A stretch of 64,000 nt of DNA from Thermoleophilales bacterium (GCA_020636955.1 JACJWY010000010.1:42768-106767); one strand, 5' to 3'. Numbered from the stretch's first letter, positions 49,869-59,385 are shown. The notes: generated from the sequence alone by a model not told the origin. Numbers and translations are program-made.

Positions 49869-51914
49869 ATGGAGGGACTCAACCAGCCTGAGACAGGCCG
49901 CCACCCGGTTCGGCTGATCGCCCGAATCCTCGTCGTCGTCCTGATTGACGCGGCGGCACTGCTGCTGATCGAGGCGATCCTGCCCGGCTTCGACATGCAC
50001 GGGCGGTTCGCGGCCCTGCCGACCGCGCTCGGCGTCGGCCTGGTCAACGGCCTGATCTGGCCAGTCCTTTCCCGGTTCACCTTGAAACTGAGCGTCCTGA
50101 CCCTTGGCCTCTGGGGTCTTTTCCTCAATGCGCTTCTGGTCGGACTGGCCCTGATGGCAATGCCCTGGGTGCGCATTGACGGACTCTTCGAAGGGATCGT
50201 GATCTCTTTCGGGATGGCGATCATCACTTCGCTGATCTCGTCGCTTTTCGCGATCGACGAGGACAGCACCTGGTACTACAACGTGGTCCGGGCGCAGCTG
50301 AAGCGGCGCGGGCAGGTGACCGAGACGGACCAGCCCGGGGTCGTCTTTCTCGAAATCGACGGACTTGCCCACGACGTACTGCGGCGGGCGATGACCAACG
50401 GGAACGCCCCGGCCATGGCGGCATGGGTACGGCAGGGGAGCCACCGGCTCGACCGCTGGGAAACCGACTGGTCCTCCCAGACCGGCGCCTGCCAGGCCGG
50501 CATCCTCCACGGGAACAATCACGACATGCCGGCCTTTCGCTGGTGGGAGAAGGACACCGGCCGGGCCCTGGTCACGAACCACCCCAGGGACGCCGCCGAG
50601 ATGGAGGCCCGCCAGTCCGACGGTCACGGACTGCTGGCTGACGATGGTGCCAGCCGCGCGAACATCCTTTCCGGTGACGCCCCGCACTCGATGCTGACCA
50701 TGAGCACGGTCATGAAGCGCCGGGGAAAGATCGGCCAGGACTACGCCGCCTACTTCGCCCGGCCCTACGGGGTGATCAAGACCTTTCTCCACACCATCGC
50801 CGAGATCGCCCGTGAACGGCGCGACAACCGTCGCCAGGAAAAGACCGGGATCGAACCGAAGATCGAACGATCCCGGGTCTACGCGATCATGAGGGCCTGG
50901 GCCACGGTGATCCAGCTCGACCTCCAGATCTCCGGGGTGGTCGGGGACATACTCGCCGGCCGGCCGGCCGTGTATACGACCTTTCTCGCCTACGACGAAG
51001 TCGCCCATCACTCCGGGATCGAGCGACCGGAATCGCTCTACACGCTGAGCAAGGTGGACCGGGAGATCGACCGGATCCGCCGGGTGGTAGACGAAGCTCC
51101 CCGCCCCTATCACCTGGTGGTCCTTTCCGACCACGGCCAGTCACAGGGAGCGACCTTCCTTCAGCGCTACGGGCTGACCCTCGAGGAGCTGGTCGAGAAG
51201 GCCACGGGCAAGGAGGCGGCCGGTTCGGGTGAGGAAGGCGAGCAGAACCCCCGCGCCTACATCTCGGCCGGCACCGAGGAGGCAAGCCATGAGGAAGGGG
51301 CGGTCGGCAGCGCCGCCACCGCCCTGGCAAAGAGGGATCCGAACCGCGACGAGCTCGGCCTTGAAAGCGGGGAAGATTCTGGAAAGGACCAGATTCCGGA
51401 GCTCTCGGTGATGGCTTCCGGCTGTCTCGGCCTGATCACGTTTCCGCGTGAGCCTGGCCGACTGACCCGGGAGCGGATCGATGATCTCTATCCCGGCCTG
51501 CTGGGCTCCCTGACCTCCCACCCGGGGATCGGTTTCGTGATGGTCGACTCCGATCGTGGAGGGGTCGCGCTCGGCGCCGATGGTCTGAACTATTTCGAGT
51601 CCGGCGAGGTTGAAGGGATCGATCCCCTCGCCGCCTTCGGGCCGAATGCAGCGGCTCATGTGCTTCGAACCCACCGGTTCGGCAACTGCCCCGACATCAT
51701 GATCAACAGCACCTGGTGGCGGGACATGGACGAGGTGGCCGCCTTCGAGGAACTGGTCGGATCACATGGCGGCATGGGCGGCAGCCAGAGCCATCCCTTC
51801 GTGCTCCACCCGGTCGATCTGCCCTGGCCCGACGAACCGGTCGTCGGCGCCGAGGAGGTTCATCACATCCTCAAGAGCTGGCTGCCGACCGGATCAGCGT
51901 CTCCCCCGGCCTGA
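49869..51914 (+). CDS. Holin-like membrane domain fused to an alkaline-phosphatase-fold phosphodiesterase
   Basis: A 681-residue fusion. Residues 15-120 hold four membrane segments of the Mycobacterial four-TM phage-holin type. The rest is an alkaline-phosphatase superfamily domain (type I phosphodiesterase/nucleotide pyrophosphatase-like) with metal and nucleophile motifs VFLEIDGLAH, SSQTGACQAGIL (nucleophile Thr), FLAYDEVAHHSG and LSDHGQSQG. The catalytic domain is probably anchored at the membrane, acting on a phosphodiester of a lipid, glycan or nucleotide (inference). It is divergent from valS with a 121-bp gap. Fusions of this type occur in actinobacteria; the substrate is not known. 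Confidence 0.78.
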   Translation: MEGLNQPETGRHPVRLIARILVVVLIDAAALLLIEAILPGFDMHGRFAALPTALGVGLVNGLIWPVLSRFTLKLSVLTLGLWGLFLNALLVGLALMAMPWVRIDGLFEGIVISFGMAIITSLISSLFAIDEDSTWYYNVVRAQLKRRGQVTETDQPGVVFLEIDGLAHDVLRRAMTNGNAPAMAAWVRQGSHRLDRWETDWSSQTGACQAGILHGNNHDMPAFRWWEKDTGRALVTNHPRDAAEMEARQSDGHGLLADDGASRANILSGDAPHSMLTMSTVMKRRGKIGQDYAAYFARPYGVIKTFLHTIAEIARERRDNRRQEKTGIEPKIERSRVYAIMRAWATVIQLDLQISGVVGDILAGRPAVYTTFLAYDEVAHHSGIERPESLYTLSKVDREIDRIRRVVDEAPRPYHLVVLSDHGQSQGATFLQRYGLTLEELVEKATGKEAAGSGEEGEQNPRAYISAGTEEASHEEGAVGSAATALAKRDPNRDELGLESGEDSGKDQIPELSVMASGCLGLITFPREPGRLTRERIDDLYPGLLGSLTSHPGIGFVMVDSDRGGVALGADGLNYFESGEVEGIDPLAAFGPNAAAHVLRTHRFGNCPDIMINSTWWRDMDEVAAFEELVGSHGGMGGSQSHPFVLHPVDLPWPDEPVVGAEEVHHILKSWLPTGSASPPA

Positions 51915-52663
51915 GCACCCTGAACTCGAGATCGGGGGCGAGTTCCTCCATCTGTTGCTCGAATGCCTTGAGCGGCTTTTCGAGCAGGGCACCGCGGACA
52001 CCTTTCATGCCGATCGGAAAGTAGGTCCCCCAGTGGATCGGCACAGTCAGCTTCGGCCTGAGTGTCGCCGCGGCACGGGCCGCTCCGCGCGGGTCCATGT
52101 GCCCGGGACCGAGTTTGTGACCCCAGCCCCAGATCGGCAGCATTGCCACTTCCAGGCTGTCGGCGAGTTCCGAGAGCCGGGGATGCAGATCGGTGTCACC
52201 GGCGAAGAAAAGGCGACGGCTGCCCTCGACCACGAAACCGAGAGCTTCCACTTCCAGGCCGAAGGGGTGCCGCCGCCCGTCGTGCTCGGCCGGGACCGCG
52301 AGCACCGTGACCGCACCGACTTCGGTCGCTTCGCCTTCCGGCAACTCGACCACGTCCCGGAAACCGTGCTTGCGGATCATCGGTCCGGCGCCGTCCGGGA
52401 CTATGACCTTCACGTCGCGGTCGAACCGCTTGAGGGTGGGAATGTCGAGATGGTCGAAATGGAGGTGAGATATCAGCACGGCGTCGATGCCATGACCAGG
52501 TTCGTTGCTGAAGTCCACCTGCCGGCGCAGATGGACAACTCCGGTTCTGGAGTACCGGGTCGGTCAGAAAGCCGCACTCCGTCCAGCTCGAAGAGGACCG
52601 TGCGTGACTGCCCCAGGTCACCCTGAGATCATGGAATTCCGGGGTGAGCGACGAACCTCCCAC
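51871..52663 (-). pseudogene. MBL-fold hydrolase (UlaG-like), N-terminus frameshifted
   Basis: From 52518 down, a clean 215-residue frame contains the zinc motif SHLHFDHLD, GDTD and PIHWGTYFPIG, typical of beta-lactamase-fold hydrolases of the UlaG/YtnP-like group. The missing N-terminus is readable upstream in pieces: EFHDLRVTW, then after a -1 near 52602 TVLFELDGVRL, then after a +1 near 52567 LTDPVLQNR, then after a +1 near 52543 VVHLRRQVDFSNEPG. The intact gene would start near GTG 52663. Three compensating indels within 60 bp next to the damaged clpX suggest sequence error rather than gene decay. Its 3' end overlaps the end of the plus-strand fusion gene. Confidence 0.75.
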
Positions 52664-53975
52664 AGCGCGGAAGTATCCCGCGGGTCCGGGTCAGCTGTCT
52701 GTTCTTCCCCGAAGATGTCTCGTCGTCCGGCGAGCCTGCGACCGGACTCCGGGGCTGGTGACTAAGCATTGGCGACTGACCCTTCTCGATCGATCTCGCG
52801 ACTTATACCGCACTTGCTTGACGTCCTCGCGCGAAGGCAGTCTGAACTGACGTCGAGCAGGGCGTCCTCGATGATCGACTGAGGCCCTGGCCCCGGTTTC
52901 CTGACCAGAGCCTTTGTCGGCGATTGCCTCGAGTGAATCGTCGGCGAAGCACGCTCATCCGGCCAAAGTCGAAGAAGCTGGAACTGGCGGACCAGGGGTG
53001 CATGCTTGGGCCTGGTGAGGATGCGGACCAGGTCGGCCTGGTCGAGCTGGTGGAGCGCTGCCACGACCGGCAGACGGCCGATGAATTCCGGATCAGCCTG
53101 TACTCTCGACCAGATCTTCCGGCAGCACCTGCCTCGAAGAGCTTCCGGGTCGTCAGGCCTGTTCCTGGTGATCGCCGCCCCTGGCTGATCTCTTGTGATC
53201 GACGCGACGTCGATCACCTGCTCCAGCCGGCAAACGAACCGCCGCAGATGAACAGGATGTTGGTCGTGCCGATGGTCAGGAATTCCTGGATGGGGATGTT
53301 TGCGACCGCCCTGGGCGGCACCGAGGCAGTGGTGCTCCTCGAGGATTCGCAGCGCCTGAGCTCTCTCTGCCGGAGACGTCCTGGTCAGCGAGGGGGTTGT
53401 CGGCCTCGTGGGTGATCTTGTCGATCTCGTCGATGATGATCTCGGTCTCGGCCTTGGGCGACGCCGGCAATGGCCGCCTGATCAGCTTGAGAAGGATACC
53501 GACGTCCTCGCCGACGTATCCGGCTTCGGTGAGCGCGGTGGCATCGGCGATCGCGAACGCAAATGTTGAGAATTCGCGCGAGAGTCTGGCGAGCAGGGTC
53601 TTGCCGCAGCCGGTCAGGCTCCGAGCAGCATGATGTTCGACTTCTGGAAGCCTGGACGTCACTGTCGCTGTCCTCGGCCATGCGGATGTTTGTAGGTGGT
53701 TTTCGTAGACCGCCACCAGAGGGCCCGTTTGGCAGTCTCCGTCTCTACCACGTACTCGTCGAGCACGGCGTTGATCTCCCGGTCGGGGCAACCGGTCGAG
53801 ATCGAGACTCTGCCGGGGCAGCCGCGCTGACCATCTCTCGTCGATGATCCTTGTTACAGATCGATGTACCCCGTCGCTGATGTAGACACCTGCCGGCGAT
53901 CATTTCTTCACCTTGCTGCTGCGACTCTGCCGCGCAGAAGCTGCAGAAAGTTGTTTGAACGGTCGGACTTGCCAT
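52540..53975. other. Error-like patch with dense small indels
   Basis: Within these ~1.4 kb every coding frame is broken every 30-80 bp by single-base gains and losses while conserved motifs remain readable in alternating frames. Sequence on both sides is clean. The pattern fits a low-coverage, unpolished consensus segment. Confidence 0.65.
52762..53975 (-). pseudogene. clpX: ATP-dependent Clp protease ATP-binding subunit ClpX, multiply frameshifted
   Basis: The full ~1.2 kb length of clpX is present but broken into at least five frames. Readable parts are the Zn-finger start (MASPTV... CSFC... SQQQ), EINAVLDEYV, the Walker A GCGKTLLA, AIADATALTEAGYVGEDV, Walker B IDEIDKIT, EFLTIGTTNILFICGG, PEFIGRLPVVAALHQLDQ and the C-terminal SIIEDALLDV. 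A strong GGAGGAG site precedes the ATG at 53975. ClpX unfolds substrates for ClpP. Most changes are 1-nt indels with few disruptive substitutions of motifs, so sequencing error is more likely than pseudogenization. clpX normally follows clpP, but here the two are 7.3 kb apart. Confidence 0.85.
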
Positions 53976-54135
53976 CTACTCCTCCGGGGTCGAGTGGGCT
54001 CGCCTGGTCCCACTCTAGAAGAAGAGCGCCGCTGCGCCCTGGAACTTCGGGGCCGCGAAAGCGACGTTGACCCCTACTACTGCGACCATACCCGCTCCCT
54101 TCCCGAGCAACACTTCTTGCCGTTACGCTGGCTCC

Positions 54136-54597
54136 ATGATTGAGATCAGGCCTGTCACAGCGGAGGAGTTCCCGCGCTTCGAACCTCTTTTCATCTCCTA
54201 CCAGGAGTTCTATGAGGTCGAGGAAATCGATCCGGACCGGAACCGCGAGTTCTTTTCACGCTTCGTCGTCCGCGAGGACGGGTCGGCCACCGCGGACGGC
54301 TGGCTGCTCGGCGCTTTCGACGGCGACGAGATCATTGGCTTCGGCTGTTTTTACCGCCACAAGAGCTCGCTGTCAGCCACCGATGTCGTGCTCATGAACG
54401 ACCTCTATGTGAGCGAAGCAGCCCGCGGCAAGGGTGCGGGCCGGGCCCTGATCGAGGCGGGAGTCGGACTGGCCCGAGAGTCCGGCGCTTCGCACCTGAC
54501 CTGGGCGACCGCCCCGGACAATCACCGCGCCCAGGCCCTCTACGACTCGTTTGACGTCGAAAAGGGCACCTGGCTCGAATACGAAATCAAGGTCTGA
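54136..54597 (+). CDS. GNAT-family N-acetyltransferase
   Basis: A 153-residue acetyltransferase. Motif A is visible in LMNDLYVSEAARGKGAGRALIEAGVGLARESG (acetyl-CoA loop RGKGAGRAL) and motif B in LTWATAPDNHRAQALYDSFD. The substrate is unknown. The frame is open 23 codons upstream, but ATG 54136 (MIEIRPVTAEEFPRF) is the family-like start. It is the first clean gene to the right of the damaged clpX and ends at a strong bidirectional terminator. Confidence 0.9.
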   Translation: MIEIRPVTAEEFPRFEPLFISYQEFYEVEEIDPDRNREFFSRFVVREDGSATADGWLLGAFDGDEIIGFGCFYRHKSSLSATDVVLMNDLYVSEAARGKGAGRALIEAGVGLARESGASHLTWATAPDNHRAQALYDSFDVEKGTWLEYEIKV

Positions 54598-54633
54598 CCC
54601 TTCGGGGGATCGCGACCTGCGGATGCAAGAAGA

Positions 54634-54675
54634 AGGGCCGCGGCCGGCGCGTGATGCGCGGCCGCGGCCCTTTTT
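54634..54675. terminator. Strong bidirectional intrinsic terminator
   Basis: A very GC-rich stem (54634-54650 with 54656-54671, one bulged C) with loop GTGAT is followed by TTTT(T) on the plus strand. On the minus strand TTCTTCTTGC follows. It lies between the convergent GNAT and membrane-protein genes. Confidence 0.88.
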
Positions 54676-54728
54676 GAAGTGCGCTGGACCGGGGGCTCCC
54701 ACCCGGACCGGCGCAAGTTTGCCGCCGC

Positions 54729-55475
54729 CTAGACGGCGGGCGGCGGTCCGGCGTCCTCCTCGACGATCACGGTTTCTTCGACCGCGACCACGCCGCCCTC
54801 CTTCAGCTCGACCAGCCTGAAGTAAAGAACCGTGGTGAGCATGTAGATGTACGGGTAAAGCAGCACACCGAGCACCAGCATCGCGAGCGCACCGATGATC
54901 GGCGTGATCGCGGCCAGAAGGGTGGAGAGGATCCCGATTCCGATCAGGATCAGGATCATCAGGATGCCGACCGCGAGGATCCGCATGCGGTTGTCCTTGG
55001 TCAGATCGGCGCTGCGACTCATCGAGTCGAAGATTCCCCGGTCTTCGACCACCAGGGACGGCAGGGAAACGACCAGGACCAGAGCGAGAATGATGCCCGG
55101 GATGATGAAGAAGATCAGGCCGATGGCGACGATGAGGCCGACGACGATCTGCAAACCGACGATGGCAAGCAGCCGCGGCCAGACCGAACCGAGCAGGTCA
55201 CCGACCGAGTAGTCGACCTGCCCGTCCGCTTCGACGTCCTGGACGATGCGCACCACTCCGCCGGCCAGCCAGGCGGTGGCGAAGATGTTGACGACAGCGG
55301 CAATCAACCCCCCGAGGGCGCCGTCACCGATCAGCCATTGCAGGACTGCCGGCGGGATCAGCAGGACAAGGGCAACGATCCAGAACGTGCCGAAGGCCTT
55401 CGAATAGATGTCTCCGGTACTTTCGAATACCCCGCCGATGTCGAGATGGTTTCCGGTACCGCTGGGACCGCTCAT
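54729..55475 (-). CDS. Multipass membrane protein of unknown function
   Basis: A 248-residue protein with about six membrane segments. The layout, with a polar DxGGVFESTGDIYSKAFGTF lead, a hydrophobic FIIPGIILALVLVVSLPSLVVEDRGIFDSMSRSADL middle and further helices, resembles the DUF975/glycerophosphodiester-phosphodiesterase membrane-domain family (YciC-like). The C-terminus is an acidic, Pro-ending tail. It is divergent from the DUF2252 gene. Function is unknown. Confidence 0.7.
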   Translation of the reverse strand: MSGPSGTGNHLDIGGVFESTGDIYSKAFGTFWIVALVLLIPPAVLQWLIGDGALGGLIAAVVNIFATAWLAGGVVRIVQDVEADGQVDYSVGDLLGSVWPRLLAIVGLQIVVGLIVAIGLIFFIIPGIILALVLVVSLPSLVVEDRGIFDSMSRSADLTKDNRMRILAVGILMILILIGIGILSTLLAAITPIIGALAMLVLGVLLYPYIYMLTTVLYFRLVELKEGGVVAVEETVIVEEDAGPPPAV

Positions 55476-55640
55476 TGGTTGCTCCTCCTTGGAATTTCTG
55501 TCGGGGAATGCCCCGCCAATGCGCCTTTACACGTGTCGGGACGGATACCTGCCTGCGGGAAATCAGGTTCAGCCGGTCGCAGGCCAAAGTTCATCCGGAT
55601 GGAATGAATGGCGGGTGATCGGCGCCAATATCCTGATGTC

Positions 55641-57059
55641 ATGAAGAGCGCATCAGCCACCTCCACTCTCACCCAGGATTCACCCCGTTTCACCGGAAAG
55701 GAGCTGCGCAAGAAGGCGGCCAGGGAAAGCCACGCTGAATGGGATCCGGCGCCGGGACGCGATCCCCTGAAGATCCTGCTCGCCCAGGGCAAGAGCCGGG
55801 TCCAGGATCTGCTGCCGATCAGGTACGGCCGCATGTCGGCCTCGCCCTTTGCCTTCTACCGGGGCGGAGCGGCGATCATGGCGGCCGATCTGGCACCCAC
55901 CCCGGTCACCGGGGTGATGGTCCAGGCCTGTGGCGATGCCCACATCTCGAACTTCGGCGGCTACGCAGCCCCGGATCGAAGCCTGGTATTCGACCTCAAC
56001 GACTTCGACGAGACCCTGCCCGCGCCATGGGAATGGGACGTGAAGCGGATGGCAGCCAGTGCCGTGATCGCAGCGAGGGAGAACGGAGCCAGCAAGAAGG
56101 TGGCCCGGAACATCGTCCTGGCCGGCATGGCCCAATACCGGAAGGTGATGCGGGACATGGCCGCGATGAGCTACCTCGATGTCTGGTACTCGCGCCTGGA
56201 TGTCGAGCAGATGATCGAGATCCTCGAAGGCGCCCACGGCAGCGACTGGGGTGTAAGCCTGCGCAAGGACACGAAGAAGGCCAGCCGCAAGGACAGCAGC
56301 CGGGCCCAGCGCAAGCTGACCGAAGGCTCAGCCGAAGGCGAACCAAGGTTCGCCAGCCGGCCGCCGCTGCTGGTTCCGGCTTCGGAACTCGCTCCGGCCC
56401 TGGGTGTGAAGGACATCGACGCGATCTGGACCTACCTCGAAAACCTGATGGGGCAGTATGCCGACACCCTGGCGGCCGACCGGAAGTACCTGTTCGAACA
56501 CTACGAGTTCGTCGACATGGCCCGAAAGGTGGTTGGCGTCGGCTCGGTCGGAACCCGGGCCTGGGTGCTGCTCTTCCTCTCCAGGCGTCGGAAAGACCCG
56601 CTGGTGCTTCAGGTCAAGGAAGCCCAGGATTCGGTGCTCGCCCCCTACGCCGGCGCTTCGAAATACCGGCTGCAGGGCCGCCGGGTGGTCGAGGGCCAGC
56701 GCCTGACCCAGGCGGCAAGTGACCTCTTCCTCGGCTGGATCCGGGCGAAGGGTCCGGACGGCACGGAGCGCGACTTCTACATCCGCCAGCTCTGGGACGG
56801 CAAGATGTCGATCGACATCGGCGGCCTCGGCGAGGCCAGCCTGACCGAATACGTGCGGGCCTGCGGAGGCACTCTGGCTCTCGCCCACGCCCGGACGGGC
56901 GACCGGGTCGGGATCGCTGACTACCTCGGTAAGAACGACAGCTTCGACCAGGCAATCGCCGAGTTCAGCCTGCGCTACGCGAAGCAGAACAACGAGGATT
57001 TCAAGGCTTTCACCGCCGAAATCGAAGCCGGGAAGATCGAGGCCAGACCCGGGATCTGA
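55641..57059 (+). CDS. DUF2252 family protein
   Basis: A 472-residue protein with the DUF2252 hallmarks RYGRMSASPFAFYRGGAAIMAADL, VQACGDAHISNFGGYAAPDRSLVFDLNDFDETLPAPWEWDVKRMAAS and, near the end, KMSIDIGGLGEASLTEYVRACG. The GDAHxxNFG and DxNDFDE pieces resemble the catalytic loop of aminoglycoside-phosphotransferase-like kinases. Biochemical function is unknown for the family. The frame is open upstream to 55608; ATG 55641 is used as the shorter plausible start. It is 44 bp upstream of the adenosine deaminase-like gene on the same strand, so the two may be co-transcribed. Confidence 0.9.
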   Translation: MKSASATSTLTQDSPRFTGKELRKKAARESHAEWDPAPGRDPLKILLAQGKSRVQDLLPIRYGRMSASPFAFYRGGAAIMAADLAPTPVTGVMVQACGDAHISNFGGYAAPDRSLVFDLNDFDETLPAPWEWDVKRMAASAVIAARENGASKKVARNIVLAGMAQYRKVMRDMAAMSYLDVWYSRLDVEQMIEILEGAHGSDWGVSLRKDTKKASRKDSSRAQRKLTEGSAEGEPRFASRPPLLVPASELAPALGVKDIDAIWTYLENLMGQYADTLAADRKYLFEHYEFVDMARKVVGVGSVGTRAWVLLFLSRRRKDPLVLQVKEAQDSVLAPYAGASKYRLQGRRVVEGQRLTQAASDLFLGWIRAKGPDGTERDFYIRQLWDGKMSIDIGGLGEASLTEYVRACGGTLALAHARTGDRVGIADYLGKNDSFDQAIAEFSLRYAKQNNEDFKAFTAEIEAGKIEARPGI

Positions 57060-57103
57060 GAGGACCCGGGCAGGCGGAAGCAGCGGCCGAATACCATCCC
57101 CGC

Positions 57104-58525
57104 GTGAAGACTCGTCCGCTTCTCCCGATTGTCCTGGTTCTGCTCGGCATGTTGCTGCCGGCCACGCTGCTGCCGTCCGGGGCCTCGGCCGACGTCGCCG
57201 GAGCCGCCAAACGCCTCGACAATCTGCGTGACCGACCCCAGCGTCTGCGCCAGTTCCTGCTCGGGATGCCGAAAGGTACCGACCTGCACACTCATCTTTC
57301 CGGGGCGGTCTATGCGGAAGCGATGATCCGCTGGGGCGCGGAGGACGGAAAATGCGTTGACACCGTCACCTTTGTCTCTTCGTTTCCGCCCTGTACCGGT
57401 ACCCAGGTCCCCCTGACCGCGGCCCTGAGCAACACCCAGCTCTGGGACCAGATCCTCGCCGCCTGGTCGATGCGCGAGTTCAGGCCTGACGCCTTCTCCG
57501 GCCATAACCACTTCTTCGCCACCTTCGACCTGTTCGGCTCCGCCTTCAGTGGCAGGCAGGGTGACGGCCTCGCCCAGGTCGCCCAGAGGGCCGCGTCCCA
57601 GAACGTCCAGTACGTCGAGCCGCTGATCACACCGCAGTTCGGCGCGAGCCTCGCCATCGCCAACCAGGTCGGCTACGACCCTGACTTCGCCGCGATGCAC
57701 AAGGCGATGCTCGATGCCGGAATAACGGGCGCGATTCCGGCCGCGGGGCTCACCGCCACCACTGCGCTCAGCCGGGAGTCGGACCTGCTCGGCTGTGCCA
57801 CATCCGAACCGAAGGCGGGTTGCCGGGTGCTGGTCCACTTCGATGTTCAGGTCCTTCGCAACCAGCCCCCGGCGGTGGTGTTCGCCCAGCTCCTCTTCGG
57901 AATGGAGTTGATGAAGGCCGATCCGAACTGGGCCGGGATGAACATGGTCCAGCCGGAGGACGCCGCCTATTCAACTTCCAATTACACCCTTCACATGAAG
58001 ATGGTCAAGTACCTTCGGTCGGTTTACCCGGACGAGAACGTGACCCTTCACGCCGGTGAACTGGTGCCCGGGATCGTGCCGCCCTCGGATCTCCGGTTCC
58101 ACATCCGCCAGGCTGTGAACATCGCCGGCGCCGACCGGATCGGCCATGGAGCAGACCTGCGCTGGGAGCGCAGTCCCGACCAGATCCTCGGCAGCATGAG
58201 GAGCAAGGGGACCTGCCTCGAAGCGAACCTGACCTCCAACGAACAGATCCTGCGTCTCGACGGGAAACGCCACCCGATCCGCGATTACGTCAAGGCCGGC
58301 ATCAGAGTGACGCTGTCGACCGATGACGAGGGAGTTTCCCGGACCGACCTCACCTCCCAGTACGTGAAGGCCGTCCGCCAGCACCACTTCGGCTACCGGC
58401 GCCTCAAGCAGTTCGCAACGGACGGGCTACGCTGCGCCTTCCTCACCCCGGCCGAGAAAAAGGCTGCGCTGGCCGATCAGAAACAGCGCTTCCGGCAGTT
58501 CGAAGCCCGCTTTCCCTCCCGCTGA
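57104..58525 (+). CDS. Secreted adenosine deaminase-like amidohydrolase (ADGF/CECR1-like)
   Basis: A 473-residue protein with a signal peptide (PLLPIVLVLLGMLLPATLLP, cleavage after GASAD) and a metal-dependent deaminase barrel. Zinc ligands are in KGTDLHTHLSGAV (His62, His64), VTLHAGELV and RIGHGADL, and the late Asp is in STDDEGVSRTDL. It resembles secreted adenosine deaminase growth factors of animals and their bacterial relatives. It would deaminate extracellular adenosine or a related purine nucleoside. Start GTG 57104 sits just before the basic signal N-terminus. Confidence 0.85.
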   Translation: MKTRPLLPIVLVLLGMLLPATLLPSGASADVAGAAKRLDNLRDRPQRLRQFLLGMPKGTDLHTHLSGAVYAEAMIRWGAEDGKCVDTVTFVSSFPPCTGTQVPLTAALSNTQLWDQILAAWSMREFRPDAFSGHNHFFATFDLFGSAFSGRQGDGLAQVAQRAASQNVQYVEPLITPQFGASLAIANQVGYDPDFAAMHKAMLDAGITGAIPAAGLTATTALSRESDLLGCATSEPKAGCRVLVHFDVQVLRNQPPAVVFAQLLFGMELMKADPNWAGMNMVQPEDAAYSTSNYTLHMKMVKYLRSVYPDENVTLHAGELVPGIVPPSDLRFHIRQAVNIAGADRIGHGADLRWERSPDQILGSMRSKGTCLEANLTSNEQILRLDGKRHPIRDYVKAGIRVTLSTDDEGVSRTDLTSQYVKAVRQHHFGYRRLKQFATDGLRCAFLTPAEKKAALADQKQRFRQFEARFPSR

Positions 58526-58600
58526 CTCCCGGGCGAACTCCTGTGGCCGGGGTGAGTTCAATTTGCGGGTGCTATACGCCCGTAAATCGAACCGAGGTTG

Positions 58601-59362
58601 TCATTCCAGGATTGCGACCACCCGGGCGGGCGCGGCGCTCCCGCCGACCAGCTTGAGCGGGAAGCAGGCGACCGTGAAGCCGGTGGCCGGCAGCTGGTCC
58701 AGGTTGGCCAGTCTCTCGATCTGCGAGTAGGGGATGTCGGCCTGATGGGCCTCCCAGAAGATCCCGGCCTCGCCTTTCTCCCTGGCTTCCTCGGCCTGCA
58801 TCCAGAGCGGTCGGTCCCAGCCCCAGGCATCGATTCCCATCACCCGCACCCCGCGGTCGAATAGCCAATGAGTGGCGGCCGCGCTCACGCCCGGCCCGTG
58901 GGCCATGTATTCAAGGGTGCCGAGGTACCGATCGCAACCAGTCCGGACCAGGCAGATGTCCCGCTCGGCGATCTCGTGCCCGGTCCGCTCGAGCTCGGCC
59001 TCGATGTCGGTCACCTCGATCACCTCGCCGTCTTCTCGCTCGTGAAAATCGAGCAGGAAGCCGGGGCGGAAGAACCATTCGAGCGGAAGCTGGTCGATCG
59101 TCTCTGCCGGCTTGCCCTGAATCGTCGAGTTGTAGTGCCAGGGAGCGTCGACGTGGGTCGAGCTGTGGGTGCCAAGCAGGGTGAAGGTGTCAACCGCCCA
59201 GCCTTCGCCCTCGCGAAGCAGTTCGGGCCCGACCCCGAACAACGCTTCAATCTGCTTCGCGCCCTCTTCATGCGGCGTGTATTCGACATCCACACGTACG
59301 ACTTCGGGGGCGCCTTCAGGTCCCGGCTCGATCGGAGCCGACAGATCGATCAATCTCCTCAT
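58601..59362 (-). CDS. Cyclase family protein (kynurenine formamidase-like)
   Basis: A 253-residue member of the cyclase/KynB-like superfamily. The conserved metal motif is GTHSSTHVDAPWH, and the start MRRLIDLSAPIEPGPEG gives the family beginning. It may hydrolyse an amide or lactone; KynB activity on N-formylkynurenine is possible but not proven, and no tryptophan-pathway genes are near. The frame is open upstream to 59395, but ATG 59362 is preferred since the longer frame crosses the divergent promoter of the reductase gene. Confidence 0.86.
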   Translation of the reverse strand: MRRLIDLSAPIEPGPEGAPEVVRVDVEYTPHEEGAKQIEALFGVGPELLREGEGWAVDTFTLLGTHSSTHVDAPWHYNSTIQGKPAETIDQLPLEWFFRPGFLLDFHEREDGEVIEVTDIEAELERTGHEIAERDICLVRTGCDRYLGTLEYMAHGPGVSAAATHWLFDRGVRVMGIDAWGWDRPLWMQAEEAREKGEAGIFWEAHQADIPYSQIERLANLDQLPATGFTVACFPLKLVGGSAAPARVVAILE

Positions 59363-59385
59363 GCCCGGCACACTAGAGTGCGGGC

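Noticed and set aside
52762..53975. Hypothesis that the clpX region encodes several small proteins
   Set aside because: Each fragment matches successive portions of ClpX in order, so they are pieces of one gene.
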